Shown here: one piece after another, positions 1 through 6,921 of the stretch
How positions within the stretch are numbered: position 1 is the stretch's first letter
Layout: each line of letters begins with the position of its first letter
Source of the DNA: Lachnospiraceae bacterium
Lineage (GTDB): Bacteria > Bacillota > Clostridia > Lachnospirales > Lachnospiraceae
Direction: 5' to 3'
Assembly (NCBI GenBank): GCA_015057405.1
Contig: SVEK01000030.1
Span: forward strand, 1-37,132
DNA: 37,132 nucleotides
Translations under genes and position numbers: made by a program
Notes under the pieces: generated by a model
Told to the model about the DNA's origin: nothing
Seen by the model: the letters and a program-made list of their open reading frames with translations, nothing else
The model's database searches: none

Positions 1-176
1 GATGTAAGAATCTTAAGACAATCGTAGTTAAGAGTACAACAATTACTAAGGTTGGTAAGAATGCATTTAAGGGAATTAATCCTAAAGCTAAGATAAAAGT
101 TCCTAATAGCAAGAAAAAAGCTTATAAAAAGCTGTTCAAAGGTAAAGGTCAGAAGAAGAGTGTTGTTATAAAATAA
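1..176 (+). CDS. C-terminal end of a leucine-rich-repeat (BspA-type) surface protein, partial
   Basis: The frame open from base 3 to the TAA at 174-176 encodes about 57 residues. It reads as a last LRR_5 (BspA-like) repeat: a short LKTIVVKS strand, the KVGKNAFKGI turn typical of these repeats, and IKVPNSKKKAYKKLF, followed by a lysine-rich tail ending VVIK. Proteins of this class in gut and rumen Firmicutes are usually secreted or surface adhesins with strings of such repeats. The start, signal peptide and any catalytic domain lie outside the window, so the full function cannot be stated. A strong terminator follows at 228-263. Confidence 0.75.
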   Translation, partial: CKNLKTIVVKSTTITKVGKNAFKGINPKAKIKVPNSKKKAYKKLFKGKGQKKSVVIK

Positions 177-227
177 TCTGACAGTTACATCGAATTGAAC
201 TAAGGAATAACCGTTAAGCAACAAGTT

Positions 228-263
228 AAGGTCACAGACATAACAAGTGTCTGTGACCTTTTT
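228..263 (+). terminator. Rho-independent terminator of the LRR protein gene
   Basis: A perfect 13-bp stem, AAGGTCACAGACA at 228-240 paired with TGTCTGTGACCTT at 248-260, encloses a 7-nt loop and runs into a T-stretch (259-263). The T-stretch is also the first arm of the structured repeat that begins at 260. Confidence 0.9.
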
Positions 264-397
264 GATTATATAGGAAAGTTCTCGAAAAGAACTCTCCTAT
301 ATAATCAAAACGCTCCGCTAAGGATCGCACTGCGGCGGAGATGTAGATGTTGCTAAAGCAACCCGCCGCAGGCGGAGAATCTCGCAGGCGAGATTCT
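260..397. repeat. Dispersed multi-hairpin repeat, copy 1 (fullest structure)
   Basis: Four helices can be drawn. Helix A: TTTTGATTATATAGGA (260-275) pairs with 295-310, continued by AGTTCT/AGAACT (277-282/288-293) around one A-C mismatch. Helix P1: CTCCGC (313-318) with GCGGAG (372-377). Nested P2: TGCGGCGG (331-338) with CCGCCGCA (363-370). P3: GTTGC-TAAA-GCAAC (349-362). Helix P4: AGAATCTCGC (376-385) with GCGAGATTCT (388-397). P1 and P4 share two bases. Related copies lie at 9351-9505 and 24538-24609, each also directly after a terminator. It encodes no convincing protein. Its function is unknown; a REP/MITE-like element is one possibility. Confidence 0.85.
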
Positions 398-444
398 ATT
401 TTAATATCGGGAATTGTTTTGAATATTGGGAAGTTCTTTTTTGA

Positions 445-473
445 TTGAAAATAGAAATTCGTTGTGATAGAAT
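445..473 (+). promoter_or_regulatory. Probable sigma-A promoter of the Nudix gene
   Basis: TTGAAA (445-450), 17-bp spacer, TAGAAT (468-473) preceded by a TG extended -10. Predicted transcription start is near 480. This argues against a TTG start codon at 480 and for the ATG at 522. Confidence 0.65.
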
Positions 474-521
474 TAAGACTTGTGGTATATTATTAAAGTA
501 GATATAAAGGAGAGTCACATA

Positions 522-1028
522 ATGCATTTTACATATTGTCCTCACTGTGGGACAAAACTGATTAACAAAGAAATCGGTGATGAAGGAGAAATTCCATATT
601 GCAGTAATTGTGAAATTCCATTGTGGGACATGTTTACTACTTCGGTGATTTGTGCCGTTGTAAATGATAATAAAGAGGTTGCACTTATCAGACAGAATTA
701 TGTATCTGAAACAAACTACGTGTGTGTTGCGGGTATTATGAAACCTGGAGAAAGTGCAGAGGATACGGTAGTAAGGGAAGTTAAGGAAGAACTTGGATTG
801 GATGTATATAAAGTGAAGCCTATAAGAACCTATCCGTATGATAAAAAAGAGATGCTTATGCTTGGTTATGTTGCATATGCAAAAAAAGCTGAGTTTGTAT
901 TGTCTAAGGAGGTTGACAGTGCCGGGTGGTTTGCTTTCGATGAAGCGCTTGCTGGTATTAAAAATGGCAGTATAGCATGGCAGGTTGTGAATTATTCGAT
1001 TCAGTCAGCATTTGAAATAGATGGGTAA
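522..1028 (+). CDS. Nudix hydrolase with N-terminal zinc ribbon (NudC-like)
   Basis: This 168-residue protein carries a zinc ribbon at its N terminus (C6-x2-C9 and C27-x2-C30) and a textbook Nudix box at residues 71-93: G71-x5-E77-x7-R85-E86-V-x-E89-E90-L-G92-L. The acidic cluster binds Mg2+ or Mn2+, and the enzyme should hydrolyse a nucleoside diphosphate linked to another moiety. The ribbon-plus-Nudix layout matches NudC NADH pyrophosphatase/decapping enzymes. However, the SQPWPFP motif that marks NAD specificity is replaced here by TYPYDKKE, so the substrate is uncertain. The ATG at 522 is chosen over an upstream TTG because AAAGGAG sits at 506-512 and the promoter predicts transcription from about 480. 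Confidence 0.85.
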   Translation: MHFTYCPHCGTKLINKEIGDEGEIPYCSNCEIPLWDMFTTSVICAVVNDNKEVALIRQNYVSETNYVCVAGIMKPGESAEDTVVREVKEELGLDVYKVKPIRTYPYDKKEMLMLGYVAYAKKAEFVLSKEVDSAGWFAFDEALAGIKNGSIAWQVVNYSIQSAFEIDG

Positions 1029-1037
1029 TGTTTTGTT

Positions 1038-1066
1038 TTGATTTAATGATTACGTGAGATTATTAT
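1038..1066 (+). promoter_or_regulatory. Possible promoter of the DUF1846 gene
   Basis: TTGATT (1038-1043), 17-bp spacer and TATTAT (1061-1066) precede the GGGAGG ribosome site at 1075-1080. The leader would be short. Readthrough from the Nudix gene is equally possible. Confidence 0.4.
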
Positions 1067-1086
1067 AATATTTCGGGAGGCACATA

Positions 1087-2574
1087 ATGAAAGTCGGATT
1101 TGATAATGAAAAATATCTCAAAATGCAATCAGAGAATATAAGAGAAAGAATTGCGCAGTTTAATAATAAACTGTACTTGGAATTCGGTGGTAAACTCTTT
1201 GATGATTATCACGCGTCAAGAGTACTCCCGGGTTTTGAGCCGGATTCAAAACTCCAAATGCTGTTGCAATTAAAGGATCAGGCAGAGATAGTTATAGTAA
1301 TTAGTGCCGAAGATATTGATAACAATAAAATAAGAGGAGATTATGGAATAACCTACGACATGGATGTGTTAAGACTTATAGATGAATTCCAGGGAGTTGG
1401 TTTATTTGTCGGAAGTGTCTGCCTCACCAAATATGCCGGTCAGAAATCTGCTGATTTATTCATTGAAAAATTATCTTATCTTGGAATTAAGTCATACAAG
1501 CATTACAAGATACCGGGATACCCAAGTGATGTATCCCATATTGTTAGTGATGAAGGCTATGGCAAGAATGATTACATTGAAACAACACGTCCGTTGGTTG
1601 TAGTAACTGCACCGGGACCGGGAAGTGGAAAGATGGCTACTTGTTTGTCTCAGTTGTATCATGAATATAAAAGAGGGGTTAAGGCAGGATATGCAAAGTT
1701 CGAAACATTTCCGATATGGAATATTCCCCTTAAGCATCCGGTTAATCTGGCATATGAAGCTGCGACAGCGGATCTTAGCGATATTAACATGATTGATCCG
1801 TTTCATCTTGAATCATACGGAACAACCACAGTTAATTATAATAGAGATATAGAGATATTTCCGGTAGTTGCAACCATGTTGGAACTTATAGCCGGAGAGA
1901 GTCCGTATAAGTCTCCGACAGATATGGGTGTTAACATGGTAGGAAATTGTATAGTTGATGATGAGGCATGTTGTCAGGCATCAAGACAGGAGATAATCAG
2001 AAGATATTACAAATGTCTGTGCGATATTAAACATCATGGCTACTCAAAATGTGATAAGAATAAACTTGAGCTTCTTCTTCGACAAGCCGGTGTTGGGATG
2101 GCCGACAGAAAGGTTGCAATATCTGCGTTGAAGAGGGAAGAAGAAACTGAACATCCTGCAATGGCAATTGAGCTTCCTAACGGAAAAATAGTAACAGGTA
2201 AAACAGGTGATCTTTTGGGAGCATCTGCCGCTGCGCTCCTTAATTCGCTTAAGGAACTTGCCGAGTTATCACATGAGATAAAACTTGTATCGCCGGAAGC
2301 TATTGAGCCGATACAGCGTCTTAAGATAGATTATCTCGGAAGTCGTAACCCGAGACTACATACTGACGAAATTCTTATCGCCTTATCTGCATCGGCAGCT
2401 ACTGACCCTAACGCAAAACTGGCGATGGAACAACTTTCAAAATTAAAAGGTTGTGAGGCTCATTCAACAGTATTGTTATCATCCGTTGATGAACAAACAT
2501 TGAAGAAAATAGGGATGCATCTCACATGTGAACCAAAATATGAGGAAGAGGACAGAAAGTATCACAGAAGATAA
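1087..2574 (+). CDS. DUF1846 family protein
   Basis: This 495-residue protein matches the DUF1846 family, roughly 500-residue soluble proteins widespread in Firmicutes, from the start ([12 protein letters not shown]) to the C terminus. A glycine-rich segment, [12 protein letters not shown] at about residues 175-186, resembles a P-loop, with Met where Ser/Thr is usual; nucleotide binding is therefore possible but unproven. No signal peptide or membrane segment is visible, so it is cytosolic. The start is fixed by GGGAGG 6 bp before the ATG. The biochemical function of the family is unknown to me. The gene lies 58 bp after the Nudix gene and may be cotranscribed with it. Confidence 0.85.
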   Translation: MKVGFDNEKYLKMQSENIRERIAQFNNKLYLEFGGKLFDDYHASRVLPGFEPDSKLQMLLQLKDQAEIVIVISAEDIDNNKIRGDYGITYDMDVLRLIDEFQGVGLFVGSVCLTKYAGQKSADLFIEKLSYLGIKSYKHYKIPGYPSDVSHIVSDEGYGKNDYIETTRPLVVVTAPGPGSGKMATCLSQLYHEYKRGVKAGYAKFETFPIWNIPLKHPVNLAYEAATADLSDINMIDPFHLESYGTTTVNYNRDIEIFPVVATMLELIAGESPYKSPTDMGVNMVGNCIVDDEACCQASRQEIIRRYYKCLCDIKHHGYSKCDKNKLELLLRQAGVGMADRKVAISALKREEETEHPAMAIELPNGKIVTGKTGDLLGASAAALLNSLKELAELSHEIKLVSPEAIEPIQRLKIDYLGSRNPRLHTDEILIALSASAATDPNAKLAMEQLSKLKGCEAHSTVLLSSVDEQTLKKIGMHLTCEPKYEEEDRKYHRR

Positions 2575-2633
2575 GGACTTAATTAATATATATTATAGAG
2601 CGGTATGTTTTATATGAAAATGAGCAACAGGAA

Positions 2634-2664
2634 TGAATAAATGCCTGCCTTATGTCCAATACTA
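2634..2664 (+). promoter_or_regulatory. Candidate sigma-G/sigma-F (forespore) promoter for spoVAD
   Basis: The sequence TGAATA (2634-2639) and AATACTA (2658-2664) with an 18-bp spacer fits the forespore consensus gHATR-N17/18-cATnHTA except for the first base of the -10. It lies 30 bp before the spoVAD start, as expected for a gene that is sigma-G dependent in Bacillus subtilis. Confidence 0.6.
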
Positions 2665-2694
2665 CATTTATAACCAATTACAGGTGGTGAAAAA

Positions 2695-3732
2695 ATGAAT
2701 GTATCAGGACATAAAGGCAGGCAAAGTATTTTGTTTGACAATAATCCTATAGTAACCGGATGGGCTTCAGTTGCAGGGAAAATGGAAGGCGAAGGTCCCC
2801 TTGGGCGATACTATGATGTCATATCGGATTCTCCGGAATATGGCGGTAAAAACTGGGAAGAAGCGGAGAGTCGAATGCAAATGACCGCTGTAAGGAAAGC
2901 GGTTGAAAAAACTGATATTAGCATGAAAGATATCGAATATATTGTTGCCGGAGATTTGTTGGGACAGCTTATAGCTAGTTCATTTGGTATAAAATCATTT
3001 AATATCCCTGTGTTCGGCGTGTACGGAGCATGTTCGACAATGGGGGAATCGTTGTCAATTGCGTCTATTCTTATTAGCGGAGGATTTGCTGAAAATGTAG
3101 TGGCGGTTACTTCCAGCCATTACGCAACGGCTGAAAAACAATTCAGATTTCCTGTAAGTTATGGTAATCAGCGGCCGCAATCAGCGACAACTACTGTTAC
3201 CGGTAGCGGTGCTGTTGTATTGTCTGTCGATAAACCTGGAAGAATCAATCGAAAACCCCACGTATGTGTCAAAGGTATAACAACCGGAATGATAATGGAT
3301 TACGGGATTACGGATGCCAACAATATGGGTGCGGCAATGGCACCTGCCGCTTGCAATGTTATAGAAAACAACCTTAATGATTTTGGAATAAATGCCTGTG
3401 AGTACGACCGTATCATCACCGGTGATTTGGGAAGTGTTGGAAGCAGAGCCTTGTTGGATATGCTTCATCTTAAAGGAATCAATATATCTGATAAGCATAT
3501 GGATTGTGGTTCTATTATTTATGATAATAAGAAACAAGACGTTCATTCCGGAGGAAGCGGATGCGGATGTTCTGCTATTACATTATGCGGATACATTATG
3601 AATCAGATGCTTTCGGGTGAATGGAGGAAAGTATTGTTTATTCCTACGGGAGCATTGTTATCACCGGTCAGTTCTCATGAAGGTAATACCATTCCGGGAA
3701 TTGCTCACGGAATTGTGCTGGAACGTGTATAA
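2695..3732 (+). CDS. spoVAD: Stage V sporulation protein AD
   Basis: This 345-residue thiolase-fold protein is recognisable as SpoVAD from GWASVAGKMEGEGPLG near the N terminus, YGACSTMGESL near residue 110, and the glycine-rich GGSGCGCSAI and FIPTGALLSP segments near the C terminus. In Bacillus, SpoVAD sits on the outer face of the spore inner membrane and binds dipicolinic acid for uptake into the forespore and release at germination. Length is close to the usual 338. The ribosome site is AGGTGGTG, 6 bp from the ATG. spoVAE follows 29 bp later. The usual upstream neighbour spoVAC is missing: DUF1846 is there instead. Confidence 0.95.
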   Translation: MNVSGHKGRQSILFDNNPIVTGWASVAGKMEGEGPLGRYYDVISDSPEYGGKNWEEAESRMQMTAVRKAVEKTDISMKDIEYIVAGDLLGQLIASSFGIKSFNIPVFGVYGACSTMGESLSIASILISGGFAENVVAVTSSHYATAEKQFRFPVSYGNQRPQSATTTVTGSGAVVLSVDKPGRINRKPHVCVKGITTGMIMDYGITDANNMGAAMAPAACNVIENNLNDFGINACEYDRIITGDLGSVGSRALLDMLHLKGINISDKHMDCGSIIYDNKKQDVHSGGSGCGCSAITLCGYIMNQMLSGEWRKVLFIPTGALLSPVSSHEGNTIPGIAHGIVLERV

Positions 3733-3761
3733 GTCAAAGTGATAAAATGGGAGAGTGTAAA

Positions 3762-4112
3762 ATGGAATATTTATTAGCTTTTTTGGTTGGCGGTGCAATA
3801 TGTGCTATTGTACAGGTTGTTATGGATTCAACAAAACTACAACCCGGAAATATTATGGTTGGCATTGTGTGTTTGGGAGCCGTTCTTGGGGCGGTGGGAA
3901 TATATGAACCCTTTAAGGAGTGGGCCGGTGCAGGTGCATCAGTACCATTACTTGGATTTGGTAATACATTATTTCAAGGTGTAAAAGAAGATATTAATAC
4001 TAACGGATTTATGGGTGTGTTTACCGGTGGATTAACCAATGCGGCAGCCGGGATAACCGGAGCATTGATATTTGGTTATATTGCTTCTGTTATTTTCAAA
4101 CCTAAACTATGA
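3762..4112 (+). CDS. spoVAE: Stage V sporulation protein AE (SpoVAE/AEb)
   Basis: This 116-residue hydrophobic protein has about three to four membrane segments (residues 1-22, 30-52, 90-112) and the family motif VVMDSTKLQPGNIMV near residues 22-36. In sporulating Firmicutes, SpoVAE belongs to the SpoVA membrane complex for dipicolinate transport. The ATG at 3762 is preferred over the one at 3747 because GGGAG lies 8-12 bp before it and the product then has the usual 116 residues. It follows spoVAD by 29 bp and is surely in the same transcript. Confidence 0.93.
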   Translation: MEYLLAFLVGGAICAIVQVVMDSTKLQPGNIMVGIVCLGAVLGAVGIYEPFKEWAGAGASVPLLGFGNTLFQGVKEDINTNGFMGVFTGGLTNAAAGITGALIFGYIASVIFKPKL

Positions 4113-4127
4113 ATGGCTCAAATATTC

Positions 4128-4136
4128 TGATATAAT
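4128..4136 (+). promoter_or_regulatory. Extended -10 element before the Sel1-repeat gene
   Basis: TGATATAAT is a perfect extended -10 box. No good -35 (TATGAA at best) is seen 17 bp upstream, which is tolerated by extended -10 promoters. It would start transcription near 4143, 33 bp before the gene, separating this gene from spoVA regulation. Confidence 0.5.
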
Positions 4137-4175
4137 AGGAATGTAAATTGGAATTGACAGAAAGCGGGTTTTAGT

Positions 4176-5555
4176 ATGGATGAAAGTGTTACTATTGCTG
4201 CAGGATATCCCCATGAGCTTCTCGGCCATTTGAGGAGAATGGACGGAGCTGAGAATGTTGCTTATTTTCAGGATTCGGAGAATTTACTCGTGGATTATAA
4301 AAATAAACACGGGGAGTATATTCACGGCGTCAGGGAATTGGAAATCGCATCAAAACTTGGTATTATTTCCGAAATGATATCAATATTAAGTGAGCCGATG
4401 TGGAGAAAACGTGCTTTTATTAATAAATCGGCGATAAGAATGATGAGCGAATCCGGCTTTAAGGAATATGAGATGGTAGAGTTGCTTGAATCCTTTATTC
4501 AGTTATTTGGATGGGATATTGAGATTGCAGTGCCAAGAAGATGGGAAACGTCTGAAGAGGATAGTGCCGAATGGTATAAAGCAAACTATAGCCGTAAAGT
4601 GCAAACCGGCAACCATGCCGTTGGTGATAAGGCTATTGTTGGTGAAACGGCCGGAGATAATGACGATAATATACAAAATCAGGATACATATAATCGTGAT
4701 ACCAATCAAGATGCGGATAATAATGAATACCCGGACAATGACGATGCGCATAATAAAAAATTTGCGGAGCAAAAAGTGCGAGACAGAGTTTCAGCTTCAA
4801 AAGGAAAGTTTGATGTAACATCCGGCACAATCCGCAAAAGCAGTGCAAAAAAAGCGAATGAGACAAGTGTAGAATCGGGAACGGGGACAAAATCAGGAAA
4901 AGGAAATCTCTCTTATGTTGATAAAGTTCGCCAGGTTGATTATTCGCAGTATGTAGAAGATGATGAAGTAATACTGCTTAATTCAACATTGGAAGTTATG
5001 TCTCAACGGGAGTTTATAGCTAACGAGATAATCAAGAGTGGAATAAAGTTCGAGCGGATAATGAGTTCTTCTGTGAAAAAAGATGTGAGAAAGGCTATTA
5101 ACGGAAATTCAGATGCACAGTGCAGAATGGGTGCGTTTTATGCTGAACCGGATACAGTTCACACAGATTATCTTGAAGCAGTTAAATGGTATAAAGTATC
5201 TGCCAGTCAAGGCAACAGTAAGGCTCAGTTTGAACTGGGGATGTTGTACGACAGTGGTAGAATAAAATGCGATGATTACAAAACTAAGGCAATAAAATGC
5301 TATCTTTCGCTGGCAGAGGCAGGTTTTCCTTCGGCGCAGTGTACAATGGGTCTTAAGTACCGATTTGGTGATGGAGTAGCAGAGAATCTTGAAGAATCAA
5401 TTAAGTGGTTTTTAAGATCGGCTAATCAAGGGCACGTGGATGCTCAACGTAATCTTGGTGACATTTACATGGGAATAGGAAAAAATGAAGAGGCTGCCAG
5501 GTGGTACAAAAGGGCGGCAGCCTCCGGTGATGCATATTCAGCAAAACGTATATAA
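4176..5555 (+). CDS. Sel1-repeat protein with unknown N-terminal domain
   Basis: This 459-residue protein has three parts. Residues 1-125 are a predicted helical region I do not recognise. Residues 130-255 are low-complexity, Asn/Asp/Lys/Ser-rich and probably disordered. Residues 300-459 hold about four Sel1-like (TPR-related) repeats, with hallmarks A-x2-WY-x-S-A-x-QG-x-x-x-A-Q and GDGVAENLEESIKWF. Sel1 repeats are protein-interaction solenoids. No signal peptide is visible. The ribosome site is weak (GCGGG, 8 bp before the ATG). It lies 63 bp after spoVAE, so a sporulation role is possible but only by position. The gene converges on the next with 43 bp between stops and no visible terminator hairpin. 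Confidence 0.75.
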   Translation: MDESVTIAAGYPHELLGHLRRMDGAENVAYFQDSENLLVDYKNKHGEYIHGVRELEIASKLGIISEMISILSEPMWRKRAFINKSAIRMMSESGFKEYEMVELLESFIQLFGWDIEIAVPRRWETSEEDSAEWYKANYSRKVQTGNHAVGDKAIVGETAGDNDDNIQNQDTYNRDTNQDADNNEYPDNDDAHNKKFAEQKVRDRVSASKGKFDVTSGTIRKSSAKKANETSVESGTGTKSGKGNLSYVDKVRQVDYSQYVEDDEVILLNSTLEVMSQREFIANEIIKSGIKFERIMSSSVKKDVRKAINGNSDAQCRMGAFYAEPDTVHTDYLEAVKWYKVSASQGNSKAQFELGMLYDSGRIKCDDYKTKAIKCYLSLAEAGFPSAQCTMGLKYRFGDGVAENLEESIKWFLRSANQGHVDAQRNLGDIYMGIGKNEEAARWYKRAAASGDAYSAKRI

Positions 5556-5598
5556 TGTATTGTATGTTTGATTTTGTATGTTACATGTTAATTAAACT

Positions 5599-6723
5599 TT
5601 ATTTTACTTTGTATGACTTTGTTTTGCTCTGTGTATATCCTTTTTTGGTAGCATATACAGTGATTTTATTTCCTTTTTTGAGCTTTTTTGATAATTTAAC
5701 TTTAAAACTGCCCGTCTTAGATGATGTGGCAGTATATTTTTTGCCTTTAACCGTAACAAATACAGTAGCTTTTTTGATTGTTTTTCCTTTGATGAGCTTG
5801 CTGTTCTTTTTGTAAGAAGTAAGCTTTAATGATTTAATTGTTTTTTGCTTCTGTACGGTAGTGGTTGAATTGTTGTTTTCTGAATTGTTTGTAGTAGCGT
5901 TTGATGTATTGTCTGAAGGTTTTAAAGGCTTTGTGGTTGCGCTTGGTGCCGTTGTGGCTTTTGGCGTAGCTGTTGGAGCTGCGACTGCATTTCCTGTAAC
6001 GGAAATATTGTTAATGGCAATCTCACCGCTCGCTTTTGCTGCAGTAAAGTCTCCGCCTTCTACGGTTGCGGTAGATGCTGCAACGATTTTTATGTATATA
6101 ACAGATTGGTTACAGGCATTTTTTGGAAGTGCAATACTTTTTGAGTAAAGTACTTTGTTTGTATCGAGAGAAAATGCAGATGCAGAAACCGTTGAGTAAC
6201 TTTTTCCGTCTGTACTAAGTTCAAGTTTGTAATTTTTAGGTCCTTTTTTTGAAGCACCTATTCTGAATGTTATTTTAAGGTCTTCGTAGCCCTTCGTTGA
6301 TGTTTTCACCAGGAAAAACGGAGTTGTTCCCCATGGGTTCTTTTCAGATGCGGCTATTATAGGTGTCTGAGGAAGCCTTGAGTTGTTGTAACTGTAGTCA
6401 GAAGCTTTGCTCCACTCGAGTTTCTTATAACTGCCTGTCTGTGTCCCTGCAACAGAAGCAAATAAAAGAGAAGATGAACTGTTTGTGCCTCCTGTAGGTT
6501 TGTATCCGGAGTCGGCATTAGTTTTATATGTGTCATTCAAGTCTTTTGCAGTGGATACTCCGTCGGATATGTCAAATGAAAAATCAGCAAGAGTAGCTGC
6601 GGCCCGGCAGTATAAAGTGTTTGCCGTACTACCGGAAGAAAGAGAAACGATAACAAGTGCGGCTGATAAAACCGTACTTGCAACAGGTTTAAATAAACGT
6701 TTAAAATCAAGTTTCATATTCAT
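5599..6723 (-). CDS. Secreted protein of unknown function with C-terminal Ig-like domain
   Basis: This 374-residue protein has an N-terminal signal peptide (KRLFKP followed by a hydrophobic run and a small-residue region near residues 34-43). A beta-rich domain spans about residues 45-245 and includes GPKNYKLELSTDGKSYSTVS, which resembles surface carbohydrate-binding or discoidin-like modules. A Thr/Pro/Asn/Ser-rich linker (about 250-295) leads to a lysine-rich bacterial Ig-like domain (GKTIKKATVFVTVKGKKY...) at the C terminus. The start has GGGGGG 9 bp upstream. It is divergent from the GH10 xylanase with a shared 198-bp control region, which suggests a related cell-surface or polysaccharide role. 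No catalytic motif is seen. Confidence 0.7.
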   Translation of the reverse strand: MNMKLDFKRLFKPVASTVLSAALVIVSLSSGSTANTLYCRAAATLADFSFDISDGVSTAKDLNDTYKTNADSGYKPTGGTNSSSSLLFASVAGTQTGSYKKLEWSKASDYSYNNSRLPQTPIIAASEKNPWGTTPFFLVKTSTKGYEDLKITFRIGASKKGPKNYKLELSTDGKSYSTVSASAFSLDTNKVLYSKSIALPKNACNQSVIYIKIVAASTATVEGGDFTAAKASGEIAINNISVTGNAVAAPTATPKATTAPSATTKPLKPSDNTSNATTNNSENNNSTTTVQKQKTIKSLKLTSYKKNSKLIKGKTIKKATVFVTVKGKKYTATSSKTGSFKVKLSKKLKKGNKITVYATKKGYTQSKTKSYKVK

Positions 6724-6809
6724 ATTATATACCCCCCAATTATCATAGTAATAATAAGAGTATATAATAAATGTGTCAGATATTAAACAGAAAAATGATT
6801 AAACACTAA

Positions 6810-6853
6810 TTTAATACAATGTTAATAACATGTTAATGCGAATTTAATGAAAA
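6810..6853 (+). promoter_or_regulatory. Four TTAAT boxes at exact 11-bp period upstream of the xylanase
   Basis: TTAAT occurs at 6811, 6822, 6833 and 6844, each preceded by G or T. The 11-bp phasing puts every box on the same face of the helix. The last overlaps the -35 region of the -10 at 6870-6875. Direct repeats with this period are how OmpR/PhoB-family response regulators bind DNA. The regulator is not known. Confidence 0.5.
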
Positions 6854-6875
6854 AAGTGTCAAAATGTAATATAAT
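6848..6875 (+). promoter_or_regulatory. Probable promoter of the xylanase gene
   Basis: A perfect TATAAT lies at 6870-6875. The best -35 candidate, TGAAAA at 6848-6853, is poor and 16 bp away, so activation by a factor bound at the TTAAT array just upstream is plausible. Confidence 0.5.
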
Positions 6876-6921
6876 TAAAGCGTATGTTTCAGTAAGATAC
6901 TAAAATAATGGAGGGTTTAAA

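Noticed and set aside
480..521. Longer Nudix protein starting at TTG 480
   Set aside because: No ribosome site precedes it, the promoter at 445-473 would start transcription at about 480, and the extra residues are not part of the zinc ribbon.
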